From: Streptococcus pneumoniae
GTDB taxonomy: Bacteria; Bacillota; Bacilli; Lactobacillales; Streptococcaceae
DNA: 64,000 nucleotides
Assembly: GCF_001457635.1 (NCBI RefSeq)
Contig: NZ_LN831051.1
Span: 1,240,001-1,304,000, forward strand
Direction: 5' to 3'
A program made the translations under genes and the position numbers. Positions 36,823 to 45,591 of this stretch are shown here, in pieces. The notes beneath the pieces are model-generated. The model was not told where the DNA came from and searched no databases. It saw only the letters and a list, made by a program, of their open reading frames with translations. The stretch's first letter is position 1. Each line of letters begins with the position of its first letter.

Positions 36823-37505
36823 ATTAAGCCTCCCACAATAAGTCCAGCAACCGCTAAAACATAAACAAAATCAATTAGCTGTATCTTTACGCGAATGTAT
36901 CTGGTCTTGGCAATTGGATTTTCTATTGCCTTTGTTTCTGCCGCTTTTGCAATGTCATCTGATATATTAGATGATATAATGAGTAGTGGCACAGAAACAT
37001 ATTCAAGATATTTGACTGGGTTTTTAAAATTTATCCCTCTTACTCTCATAGCCATTTTGATGTTTTTCTTCTCCTCCTTAAAAGATGGGAAGAATCTAAA
37101 CATAACCGCAATAGGTATGGATACATTCTTTGAAATCTTAAGCTTATCCATCGATGAAATTATTGCGCCTACATCCGAGGTCTTTATCATAAAGCTTGCT
37201 GCCATAAATGGTAAAATAAACATTCTAATAACAATAGGTATACTCAAAAACATCTTAACTATAGGGTTTAATTCAGATAACACCATAAAATTAGGCAAGG
37301 AGTAAAGTATCCCACACAATATAATCCATTTGAAAAGTGTTTTTTTGTATCCATTCAAATAAAGCAAAATACCAATAAGACAAACAATTGCCAGCTCAAA
37401 ACGGATGTTTATGCTATGCATAACAGTTAAGCCTGTGATAAATACGACTAATATCTTAGAGATCGGATTGGGATTAAAGGGAGCATTTGAAGAAAAAGTA
37501 GGCAT
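36810..37505 (-). CDS. ECF transporter transmembrane (T) component
   Basis: 231-residue CbiQ-like integral membrane protein with about five hydrophobic segments. The two cytoplasmic Ala-Arg-Gly-like coupling motifs appear as AMRVRGINF and AAETKAIENP. One base of overlap with the S-component gene. It links the ATPase to the substrate-binding subunit. Confidence 0.88.
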   Translation of the reverse strand: MPTFSSNAPFNPNPISKILVVFITGLTVMHSINIRFELAIVCLIGILLYLNGYKKTLFKWIILCGILYSLPNFMVLSELNPIVKMFLSIPIVIRMFILPFMAASFMIKTSDVGAIISSMDKLKISKNVSIPIAVMFRFFPSFKEEKKNIKMAMRVRGINFKNPVKYLEYVSVPLLIISSNISDDIAKAAETKAIENPIAKTRYIRVKIQLIDFVYVLAVAGLIVGGLIWLK

Positions 37506-38089
37506 TATACGATGCCTGCTTTTTCAAAGTGTTTTTTCAATAGAGCCTTGCCTATATATGCTCCAAGAATTCCTCCTAAGAAAGCACCTAAGGCTATTAA
37601 AGCCATGTGAGGATAAGTTATTAACTTTTCTAATACATCAACATAATCTTTTCCCATCGTCATCAAAGACCACTCCATATATTTTTCTTTTGCTAAAAGC
37701 ATTTGCATTAAAGAGCTACATATCCATGTGCTGAAGATTGCATAAGAAAGCATATTGTATTTAAATGAATTATAATTACCAATCTTTCTAATTAATTCTG
37801 CTATTATCATTACTATAAGTGATAAAACCACAACTACGTAGGTATGACCAGCTGCAAACATCACAAGTGGTGATATCATACCAAATATAAATAGTGCCCA
37901 TGGCTTTTGAACCTTAGCCATAAATAACATAACAACAGTTCCTGCAACTATGGCTAATACTGTCGGGTATATTAAGAACAATATTGGAATCAAGCCCATC
38001 ATACCAACTCCAAACATGAAGGCAAAATAAATTACGCCAAAAACACCGATACTTACTAAATCTTTTACTTTTAATTTTTTATTATCCAT
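37505..38089 (-). CDS. ECF transporter S component, Trep_Strep family
   Basis: 194 residues, about six membrane helices, opening KKLKVKDLVSIGVFGVIYFA. The motif pattern (FGVGMMGLIPILFLIYPT, MFAAGHTYVVV, C-terminal LGGILGAYIGKALLKKH) fits the TIGR02185/Trep_Strep group of putative S components. Substrate unknown. In other genomes such components sit beside AraC-regulated ABC pairs as here, suggesting a role with metal or metallophore uptake; this is inference. Confidence 0.82.
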   Translation of the reverse strand: MDNKKLKVKDLVSIGVFGVIYFAFMFGVGMMGLIPILFLIYPTVLAIVAGTVVMLFMAKVQKPWALFIFGMISPLVMFAAGHTYVVVVLSLIVMIIAELIRKIGNYNSFKYNMLSYAIFSTWICSSLMQMLLAKEKYMEWSLMTMGKDYVDVLEKLITYPHMALIALGAFLGGILGAYIGKALLKKHFEKAGIV

Positions 38090-38099
38090 TGTAGTCCTC

Positions 38100-39821
38100 C
38101 TAATAAATAAATTCTTCTGCCATTTTTGTCTTTTCTATTAAATTTTTGTAAATTTTTGATTTTTGTAAAAGCTCTTCATGCTTACCTTCGCTTTCTACTC
38201 TTCCGTTTTGAAGAACTACTATCTTGTCTGCATTTTCTATGGATTTCATTCTATGTGAAATGATTACAACAGTTTTATCTTTAACTAAATTATTTAAAGA
38301 CTCTTGAATCTTTTTCTCGTTGTTAACATCAAGGCTTGCTGTTATCTCATCTAAGATCAATATCGGCGCATCTTTTAAGAAGGCTCTGGCTATTGATAAT
38401 CTTTGTCTTTCTCCTCCTGATAGCTCAGCTCCGTTCTCACCAATAACTGTATCGAAACCTTTATCCATTTTTTCTATAAAATCTGTGCAATTTGCAAGTT
38501 TTGCTGCTCTTTTAACCTCTTCGTCACTTGCATCTTGCTTTCCGATTCTAATATTTTCCATAACGCTTTGATTAAAGAGAACCACATCTTGGAAAACTAT
38601 AGAGACCTTATCAAAAAGAGATTCTGTTGATATTTCTTTTATATCTTTGCCATCGATTAAGATTTGTCCCTTGTCATAATCATAAAGTCTTGATATAAGT
38701 TTCAAGATAGTTGTTTTACCGCAGCCACTTGCACCTACCAAAGCAGTGACCTCTCCCTGCTTAGCTTTAAAACTTACACCATTTAAAACTTTTGCGTCTT
38801 TATTGTAGGCAAACTCAACATCTTTTAGATCAATATCAAATTTTTTTAAGCTATAGTCATCGCCTTCTTGTAAATCTTGATTTTGAATTTCTTTTAATCT
38901 TTCTATTTTGGGCGATAAATAAAATATTTCCATCAAGCCCTCTTTAGATGCATCTAAAGAGTCTTTTATCTTCATAGCAGCTAGTAAATATCCTATAAGG
39001 TAGAGAGAATTTATCTCTTTATTAATAATTAGATTTACGCCGACAAATATCACAACAGCAAGAGATATAAAGCTAAATATTGAAGATATAGACAAAGTTA
39101 AAATTGTAGTTACTTCCGCCTTTAAGTGTATTCTCTCACTATCTTCCATTTTTTTATATAAGTCATCTTTAATATCCTTCGATAAATTATATGCTTTAAT
39201 CTCCATTTGCATTTCGATATTTTCTTGAAAGCTTTCTGAGTTTTTTCTTAAGACATCATAATATCTATTCTGTCCATTAACCTGATATTTTTTAGATAAA
39301 GGTATAAATATAAAGCTTAAAATAGATGGAATAATTACAGCTAAACCCATCTTGACATTGCCCGCTAGCATCATTACAGATACTAATGGGAAAAACAGTA
39401 CCATGCCGCCCACCTTTGGTATTGAGTGGCTCATTGCATGCTCTATGCCTTCAATATCAGCCATGATTGTTTGTGAAATGTCGGAAATGTCATGTTTAGA
39501 AAAGTAAGATAGAGGTAATTTTGATAAATTCTCCGCTGTCCTTATTCTTAAATCTGCACTTTCTTGATAGGTTGTGTTATATAATTTATCGTATTCGATA
39601 GAAAGCAAAATATACATTGCTATCAAAGTCAAAATTGAGAATACTATATAAAAGCCATTGCTTTTGCCCATATTTTTCAAAACTTCCTGAGCAAAAATCA
39701 TAAGTAATATGGCAGGAAGCATGTTTATACAATAAACGAAAAATGAAGCCAGTGTTGCTTTACTTAAATTTCTTGCTCCTCTATCTGTAAGAGCAAATCT
39801 TTTTTTATAAAACTCTTTCAT
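38100..39821 (-). CDS. ABC exporter-type protein, membrane-ATPase half-transporter (second)
   Basis: 573 residues: six-helix membrane domain and an ATPase with GASGCGKTT, LSGGERQRLS and ILILDEITASLD. Paired with the next-upstream half-transporter, overlapping it by 17 nt, so a heterodimer is expected. Start chosen at 39821 with GGAGGG upstream. YbtP/YbtQ and IrtAB, AraC-regulated pairs with this fold, import ferric siderophores; many others export peptides or drugs. Confidence 0.88.
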   Translation of the reverse strand: MKEFYKKRFALTDRGARNLSKATLASFFVYCINMLPAILLMIFAQEVLKNMGKSNGFYIVFSILTLIAMYILLSIEYDKLYNTTYQESADLRIRTAENLSKLPLSYFSKHDISDISQTIMADIEGIEHAMSHSIPKVGGMVLFFPLVSVMMLAGNVKMGLAVIIPSILSFIFIPLSKKYQVNGQNRYYDVLRKNSESFQENIEMQMEIKAYNLSKDIKDDLYKKMEDSERIHLKAEVTTILTLSISSIFSFISLAVVIFVGVNLIINKEINSLYLIGYLLAAMKIKDSLDASKEGLMEIFYLSPKIERLKEIQNQDLQEGDDYSLKKFDIDLKDVEFAYNKDAKVLNGVSFKAKQGEVTALVGASGCGKTTILKLISRLYDYDKGQILIDGKDIKEISTESLFDKVSIVFQDVVLFNQSVMENIRIGKQDASDEEVKRAAKLANCTDFIEKMDKGFDTVIGENGAELSGGERQRLSIARAFLKDAPILILDEITASLDVNNEKKIQESLNNLVKDKTVVIISHRMKSIENADKIVVLQNGRVESEGKHEELLQKSKIYKNLIEKTKMAEEFIY

Positions 39822-41559
39822 TTGAAACCCTCCATTCATTCGCACTGTTAAACATCTCTTGCAGGATCTTATACCTTGTATCTTTTGACATTAATTCTTT
39901 GTCAGACCCTCTTTCTATAATTTTTCCACTATCCATGACAATAATTTCATCAAGGTCTTTAATTGTAGATAGCCTGTGTGCAATCATGATAACTGTTTTA
40001 TCCTTCATAAGATTTTTAAAAGCTTTTTGCAATTCAAACTCGTTATCTGGGTCAATAGATGCTGATGCTTCATCCATAATAATAATTTTGGAATCCTTTA
40101 AAATTGCTCTAGCAATTGCAATTCTTTGTTTTTCTCCACCGGATAAATAAACACCTTTTGAGCCTATGATTGTATTTTCTCTTTCTGGGAATTTGTCTAA
40201 TATTAAATCGCATCCTGCTAATTTTAAGGCTCTCATAACGTCATCTTTCGTCGCATCTTTATTAGCTAAAGCTACATTATCATAAATGCTCTTCTTGAAT
40301 AATTTTGAATCTTGAAAAACAAAGGAAATGGCTTTAATTAAGGCTTCGTCAGAATATTCACTTATTGCTATCCCGCCTATCTTTATGCTTCCTTCATTAA
40401 CATTGTAAAAACCTGATATAAGTTTTGCTACTGTTGATTTGCCTGATCCAGATGAACCGACAAGTGCGTAGGACTTTCCTTCTTCTAAATTAAAGGATAA
40501 ATTTTCAATGACAGCTTTATCATTATAAGCAAAGCTAACATTCTCAAATTCTATATTATAGTTTTTAAAATTATTGACATTACCATGCACTAATTTGTCT
40601 TTTTGCATATCTTCGTAAAGCGCCTCTAAAGTATCTACTGCATAATTTCCTTGAGAAATATACATGGAGTACCACATCATTCTCATGAATGAAACAAAGA
40701 GAACTCCTGATAAAAATAAAATCATGATAAGCTCAAGTAAAATCACCTTTGCGCTAGCTAAGCTAGTCATAAAATAAACTATAGGAATAATTAAAATTGC
40801 AATCAGTCCAAAAAATAACCATTGATACAAAACATAAGGCCTTTTACAAGATAGGGAATAATCATAAGCATACTTTGAGTAATCTTTTATAGCCTTGTAA
40901 AAGCTTTTAAATGACTCTACATTTGCTTTAAATATTTTTACAACTTGCATTCCTCTCACGTACTCAACAGTTTCAGCACTTAGTTTAGATAGGGATTCTT
41001 GGTATATCTTCATAAATTCTTGCTCGCCCATCATTGCCCCTAAAATTAAGCCGCCAATTATAGTAAGAGCAAGCAAAGTTATACCAACCCTTATACTTAC
41101 TATAAAGCCAAGTGCAAGTACAAGTACGGGTGTGATTATTGCCTGAGAACTATCGGGAATCATGTGTGCTACCACCTGATGAGTTTGTGCAGCATTGTCA
41201 TCTATAATCTTTCTTATTTGACCAGATGGATTTAAGTCAAAGAACCTAAAACTTGCTTTTTCCAGACCATCGATTCCCCTTTTTCTTAAATTTGTTTCAA
41301 GCCTGAATCCCAAGATATGTGAAAACATTCCTGAGACAAAATAAAATATCGCTCCACTTGTTAGTGTAATAACAGATTTTAATGCTATGCTCTCTGCACC
41401 GGATAAATTTGAATTAATTATTAACTTATCTAGAAATTTGTAGATTAAATAATATCCATATACTGTAAGTAGAGCAGATATAGCAGAAAAAATTATGGCC
41501 AAAACCCCAAGATATTTCTTATCTTGGACATAAGCAAATAGTTTTTTGTAAATCTTCAT
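39805..41559 (-). CDS. ABC exporter-type protein, membrane-ATPase half-transporter (first)
   Basis: 584 residues with the same architecture: membrane domain, GSSGSGKST, YLSGGEKQRIA, KIIIMDEASASIDPDNE. First gene of the minus-strand five-gene operon. The ATG at 41559 has AAGGAG at 8 nt; an ATG two codons earlier is too close to that site. The neighbouring AraC gene diverges from it across a 159-nt AT-rich interval that must hold both promoters. Confidence 0.88.
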   Translation of the reverse strand: MKIYKKLFAYVQDKKYLGVLAIIFSAISALLTVYGYYLIYKFLDKLIINSNLSGAESIALKSVITLTSGAIFYFVSGMFSHILGFRLETNLRKRGIDGLEKASFRFFDLNPSGQIRKIIDDNAAQTHQVVAHMIPDSSQAIITPVLVLALGFIVSIRVGITLLALTIIGGLILGAMMGEQEFMKIYQESLSKLSAETVEYVRGMQVVKIFKANVESFKSFYKAIKDYSKYAYDYSLSCKRPYVLYQWLFFGLIAILIIPIVYFMTSLASAKVILLELIMILFLSGVLFVSFMRMMWYSMYISQGNYAVDTLEALYEDMQKDKLVHGNVNNFKNYNIEFENVSFAYNDKAVIENLSFNLEEGKSYALVGSSGSGKSTVAKLISGFYNVNEGSIKIGGIAISEYSDEALIKAISFVFQDSKLFKKSIYDNVALANKDATKDDVMRALKLAGCDLILDKFPERENTIIGSKGVYLSGGEKQRIAIARAILKDSKIIIMDEASASIDPDNEFELQKAFKNLMKDKTVIMIAHRLSTIKDLDEIIVMDSGKIIERGSDKELMSKDTRYKILQEMFNSANEWRVSNERVL

Positions 41560-41718
41560 AAGCATATCTCCTTTCTTTAATATCCCTTTTAGATATAAAT
41601 TCGCTTAATTGATAATATCTATCATTGCTTTTCTATTATACATCTGTTATAATTACTAATACAATAGTTTTGAATTAATAAGGCTAATTGGAATATTGTC
41701 TAAAAGGGATAGTGTGTT

Positions 41719-42711
41719 ATGTCATATTATGATTTTGTAAAAGATTATATGAAAGTAGATGAATGTAAAAACAATGAGAAGTATTCAAGTGCAGGTCATA
41801 CATTTTGTTGGAAAAAAGAGAATTCAACTTATGCAGAAGGCCTATATTGGTTTTATGAAGGAGGCAGCTTCATTATCGATATACATGATTTTTATATCAA
41901 AGAGGAAGTAGTTCAAAATAGCACTTATAGTATGTCAGACTATGTTTCAATTTATTCAAGTTACATTGTCAGTGCAAACGGAGAAAAGTTTAATCCGTAT
42001 CAAACTATTACCGCAAACTCTTTATGTACTTTTGATTTTGATAATATAAAAGATGATTTTGTTTTTTTATTACACGAGAATTGTTGTTATCTTGCTGTTT
42101 CCATTGGTTTTAAAAAAGAGCTAATAGAAAAACATTTAGCATCTATTAACATTAATCCAGAATCTTTTTATTCAACCTTGCTTCAACCGAATCAAATAAT
42201 ACTTACAAAGGCCTTAGAAAGAGTGGCAATGGAAATATTAAATTGTAAGATGGACGCTCCTGCCGCTGATTTTTTCTTTAAAGCAAAGGCAAATGAATGG
42301 ATAAGTATAGTAATTGACACATACTTAAATAGAAAAAAATATAAAATTGAAATTGATGATGATAAAGCACTTGAAGATGTAGCAAGATTCTTAGATGATC
42401 ATTTTGCAACGAATGTAAATCAAGGCACGCTTGAAAAAATATCTAAAATGAGTGGTACTAAATTAAAAAATTTATTTAAGGAAAAATATTGTCAAAGCAT
42501 TACAGAGTACACTCAAAGAAAAAGAATGAATGTAGCTGAAACTCTTCTTTTAAACACTGAACTACCTATAAAAGAGATAGCAGAATCTGTTGGATATTCA
42601 TCTGCCAGCAAATTTTCTATCTATTATAAAAGATACAAGGGAAAACTTCCAAGTGAAGTCCGTAATTTAGCTTGCAAACATCACAATTTTAAATGCGATT
42701 ATTGTGATTAA
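41719..42711 (+). CDS. AraC-family transcriptional regulator with Cys/His-rich tail
   Basis: 330 residues. The C-terminal 100 residues carry two helix-turn-helix units: TLEKISKMSGTKLKNLFKEK and the classic LPIKEIAESVGYSSASKFSI YYKRYKG signature. The N-terminal two thirds is an unrecognised sensor region. The extreme C-terminus after the DNA-binding domain is CKHHNFKCDYCD, with Cys319, His321, His322, Cys326, Cys329, a spacing that could bind a metal. Divergent from the transporter operon, so a likely activator of it, as YbtA is for ybtPQ. Confidence 0.88.
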   Translation: MSYYDFVKDYMKVDECKNNEKYSSAGHTFCWKKENSTYAEGLYWFYEGGSFIIDIHDFYIKEEVVQNSTYSMSDYVSIYSSYIVSANGEKFNPYQTITANSLCTFDFDNIKDDFVFLLHENCCYLAVSIGFKKELIEKHLASININPESFYSTLLQPNQIILTKALERVAMEILNCKMDAPAADFFFKAKANEWISIVIDTYLNRKKYKIEIDDDKALEDVARFLDDHFATNVNQGTLEKISKMSGTKLKNLFKEKYCQSITEYTQRKRMNVAETLLLNTELPIKEIAESVGYSSASKFSIYYKRYKGKLPSEVRNLACKHHNFKCDYCD

Positions 42712-42798
42712 AGTAATTTTTTACAAGCCATGTTTTTATATGAATTTAAGTGTATATGTGCATATATAGTCTGAATAAATTTGATTTGAAAAATGGAT

Positions 42799-42841
42799 AA
42801 AAAAATAAAGGCAGTCCGAAGACCGCCAATATTTATCTCTC
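42799..42841 (+). repeat. 43-bp direct repeat, right copy
   Basis: Same sequence as 35216-35258 apart from two substitutions, same orientation, exactly 7583 bp apart. Here it still belongs to a recognisable minus-strand gene end (42833-42985), so this copy looks like the source context. Confidence 0.85.
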
Positions 42842-42985
42842 TGCACCTTTGCTATGGTCTTTCTTATTTGACTTAGATTTGTCATCTGTCTTAAAGCTTT
42901 TTATTTGCCCTAATATGGACTTTTTATCCTTGTCTTGACTCTTTACTTGTTCTTTTGCTTTTAAGAGCTTAGAAGACAAAAAGAG
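42833..42985 (-). pseudogene. C-terminal scrap of a mobile-element protein
   Basis: About 50 codons with no start: SSKLLKAKEQVKSQDKD, then KSILGQIKSFKTDDKSKSNKKDHSKGAER and stop, directly followed by a hairpin terminator. The Lys-rich, low-complexity tail resembles C-termini of mobilisation or accessory proteins of Gram-positive integrative conjugative elements; the family cannot be fixed. The gap 42986-43161 holds nothing further that I recognise. Confidence 0.55.
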
Positions 42986-43161
42986 ATATTATATTAAAAC
43001 AATATTTCTCCGGTACTGGGACTGGGACGGGATAAAAATCTGAAAACGTCCTATAATTAGGTGGATTTAGTGATATTATAAAAAATAGAATCTAGTATTT
43101 TGAATGGTTTTGGATATATTGTACGTTTGGAAAAGAAGAATGGGAGTAATTTTAAACTAAC

Positions 43162-43200
43162 AAAAAATGCTTTGAAATCAGTGTTTCAGAGCATTTTTGT
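43162..43200. terminator. Terminator after the methyltransferase gene
   Basis: AAAAAATGCTTTGAAA and TTTCAGAGCATTTTT form a near-perfect stem with T runs on both strands, 36 nt beyond the methyltransferase stop. Confidence 0.8.
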
Positions 43201-43235
43201 TCTTTCTGTAAATAATTTGCAAACTATAGTAACTG

Positions 43236-44414
43236 TTAACTTTTACTTAACCATTTTTCGATTGTAAGTTCAAAATGGTCAACTACTATTATATTTTCAG
43301 GGATCGTATCAAAATCAAATAATAAATTATCTGAATGAGTTTTTATAACTACTCCAAAATCAAGTTTTTTGGAGTTTATAGCATTCTGTAATAAAGAGAT
43401 ACTCTCATTCAGACATTCATTATTTTTTTGAATTTTTATAGGTATCGGTTTTTTTTGAAAATGTTTAGGTAAAAAACCATCAATTCCTTTATTTCTTTGA
43501 ACAATTTTTGCCTGTAATAATTTAAGAATGTTTTCCTCTTCCTCAGTTTTGGTTCTATATGCTTCGATTCCTTTATTCAATAAATTTGAACTTGTTTTTA
43601 TAACATTTTCCAGACGTTGCTGAGTTATATTGATAGCTTCCTCAGATAAATCAATCCCCATATAATTTCTATTCAAAATCTTGGAGGCTACTAAAGTAGT
43701 TCCACTTCCACAGAACGGGTCTAAAACTATATCATTTTTATCAGTAGCAATCTTTATAATTTGTTCTAATAACAGAATAGGTTTTTGTGTAGGATAACCT
43801 ACTCTTTCTTTAGCTTTTGGATTAAGAAATGGTATATTCCAAACATCTGAAAGGGGAACTCCATTTTTCTCTTTTGCTAGAATATAGTTACCATTATTAT
43901 CAACTTTATATATAGTTTTAGAGTTTCCATTTCGTTTTCGTTCTACTAGTATTTGGTCGATATTTGTAGTAGAAGAATACTCTGTAAAAATTGTATTAAA
44001 TTTAAAATCTTTTGACTTTGAATAAAAGTAAATGTTTTGATGATTGTTCAATAATCCCTTTTTTGAATTAGACCACCGTTTATAGTTCCATATAATTTCG
44101 CTTTGAAACATATCTGCTCCAAAGATATTATCTAAAATTAATCTAATATGATGATTTGCAATTTTATCACAATGAACGAAAATACTGCCACTATTTTTTA
44201 GCACTCTTTTGCATTCTTCTAATCTTACAGACAAAAATTCTTTGTAATCCTCAATCGAAGTCCACGTATCTTCGAATGAATACATAATATTTTTGTTATT
44301 AGATAATTTTTGGGTTTTCTGTGTAAAGAAAGGGGGGTCCATATAAATTAAATCAATACTTGAGGATTCAATAGTTTTTAATATTTCTAAGTTATCTCCT
44401 TTTAATACTGTCAT
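43236..44414 (-). CDS. Type II DNA methyltransferase, beta class
   Basis: 392 residues. The catalytic motif IV DPPF is at 26-29 and precedes the AdoMet motif I LDPFCGSGTTLVAS near residue 225, the circular order of the beta class (N6-adenine or N4-cytosine). PTQKP in GYPTQKPILLLEQII is the usual motif X neighbour. The C-terminal 130 residues are a target-recognition or accessory region without a known motif. It follows the ruined endonuclease gene with a 4-nt overlap, making it an orphan modification enzyme. Target sequence unknown. Confidence 0.9.
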   Translation of the reverse strand: MTVLKGDNLEILKTIESSSIDLIYMDPPFFTQKTQKLSNNKNIMYSFEDTWTSIEDYKEFLSVRLEECKRVLKNSGSIFVHCDKIANHHIRLILDNIFGADMFQSEIIWNYKRWSNSKKGLLNNHQNIYFYSKSKDFKFNTIFTEYSSTTNIDQILVERKRNGNSKTIYKVDNNGNYILAKEKNGVPLSDVWNIPFLNPKAKERVGYPTQKPILLLEQIIKIATDKNDIVLDPFCGSGTTLVASKILNRNYMGIDLSEEAINITQQRLENVIKTSSNLLNKGIEAYRTKTEEEENILKLLQAKIVQRNKGIDGFLPKHFQKKPIPIKIQKNNECLNESISLLQNAINSKKLDFGVVIKTHSDNLLFDFDTIPENIIVVDHFELTIEKWLSKS

Positions 44415-45056
44415 TTTGATTTTACCCCTGTTTTTTTATTTGCAATATCTGTTAGAATACTAAGTAAATCAATACCGGTCACTGCTCTTAAATGTTCCCA
44501 GGCAGAATCTCCATAATAATATTTCCCTCCAATACCGTTATACAATGTTTCTAAAGTTTGCTGAATTTTTATAGCTTGAGTTCTATTTGGATAGTAGAAC
44601 ATTAACCGAATTGGTATATATCCTTTGTTATGAATAACTTTTATTCTAGTGTGTTCTTTAGTTATATGGTCTCCATCTGTAGTTGCATCCCACCATTTTA
44701 TTTCGTATGCGTGTTTTTCTCCGACTAAACAATCAATTTCAAAAGTCTTAGGTTTTGTACTTTCAGAATTAGGAATGTTAACTTTTTAAGTATTTTCTGT
44801 ACCAAATTTTTCGTTAAAGCATAGTACTGCAGCTTCTTCTAAAAATGAACCAGCATATTTGTATAAAAAACGACCTTTATTTTGATACAAATCGATATTT
44901 TCTCCTTCTTCAAATGAAATACCTAAAACTCTGTATATCAAATAATGGCTCTTATTATCATTTGCCATTTCACGAACTCTCTCTTGAACTTTGATGTTTA
45001 AGTTATCAGAGTATTTCTTAGCTAATTTTTCGATTTTTTCTTTCTAATTCGGTCAT
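44411..45056 (-). pseudogene. Restriction endonuclease, inactivated
   Basis: Partner of the methyltransferase. From ATG 45056 (MTELERK) an extra A in a six-A run at 45034-45039 shifts the frame; the intended frame continues IEKLAKKYSDNLNIKVQERV. A second lesion is an in-frame TAA at 44786-44788. The remaining sequence has YEIKWWDATTDGDHITKEHT, a probable PD-(D/E)XK active site (E-x-K) that reminds me of ApaLI-type endonucleases (low certainty). About 215 residues if repaired. 45057-45420 upstream is AT-rich with no gene I can support. Confidence 0.8.
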
Positions 45057-45420
45057 TTCTATCCTCTTGTTATAAATAAAATTATAGCTATATCTATTAT
45101 AACATGGTTTAATAAATTCTTTGAGCTTTTTTCTTTTTAAATATTGATTGTTTCTAAAAATTCTAGTAATATTGCTATTTCTCATTTTTCCAAATATGTT
45201 ATTCAACTTATTAGCTATGTCTCTATTCATATTTGGGTATAAAACAAAAAATCAATTCTAACAGTTTTATATCAGAATAATAAATAAAAAAGCGATATTC
45301 TAGACTGTATCAATCCTTTTCCATTATAGGAGCAATAGAGTGGGAGTAGTCATCTAAGGACTAATTTATGTATTTTTACGAGTCAGTATCTTTGGATACT
45401 GGTTTTTACTTTTCTAGACT

Positions 45421-45497
45421 TTTTGACTACTTGTTAAAACTGGGATAATTTTCGACTGTTTAACAGTTATTATGCAAAGTCTAAAAGATTAGAATTG
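45421..45497 (+). repeat. 77-bp direct repeat upstream of the U32 gene
   Basis: From TTTTGACTACTTGTTAAAAC to GATTAGAATTG, repeated at 47355-47431 with two differences. It forms the far upstream region of the intact U32 gene and of its truncated duplicate. GACTGTTTAACAGTTATTA inside it contains an inverted ACTGTT/AACAGT pair. Confidence 0.85.
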
Positions 45498-45591
45498 TCA
45501 AAACAATCCGTCTAGGCTTGATTTTATCCTTTATTTACTATAAAATGAGAAGGAAAAATGTCAAACTTTTATATTGCAAATAGGAGAAATT

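Noticed and set aside
36895..37305. 136-codon plus-strand frame opposite the ECF T-component gene
   Set aside because: It mirrors a strongly supported membrane protein on the other strand; hydrophobicity comes from the complement of that gene.
35216..42841. CRISPR-like or attachment-site repeats
   Set aside because: Only two copies, 7.6 kb apart, each an ordinary terminator hairpin; no spacer pattern and no integrase gene nearby.
42833..42985. Complete small Lys-rich protein gene
   Set aside because: No start codon with a site; sequence looks like the tail of a longer mobile-element protein.
45018..45230. 70-codon minus-strand frame starting upstream of the restriction gene
   Set aside because: Only its last 12 codons are meaningful, being the frameshifted start of the endonuclease; the rest is low-complexity AT-rich sequence without a ribosome site.
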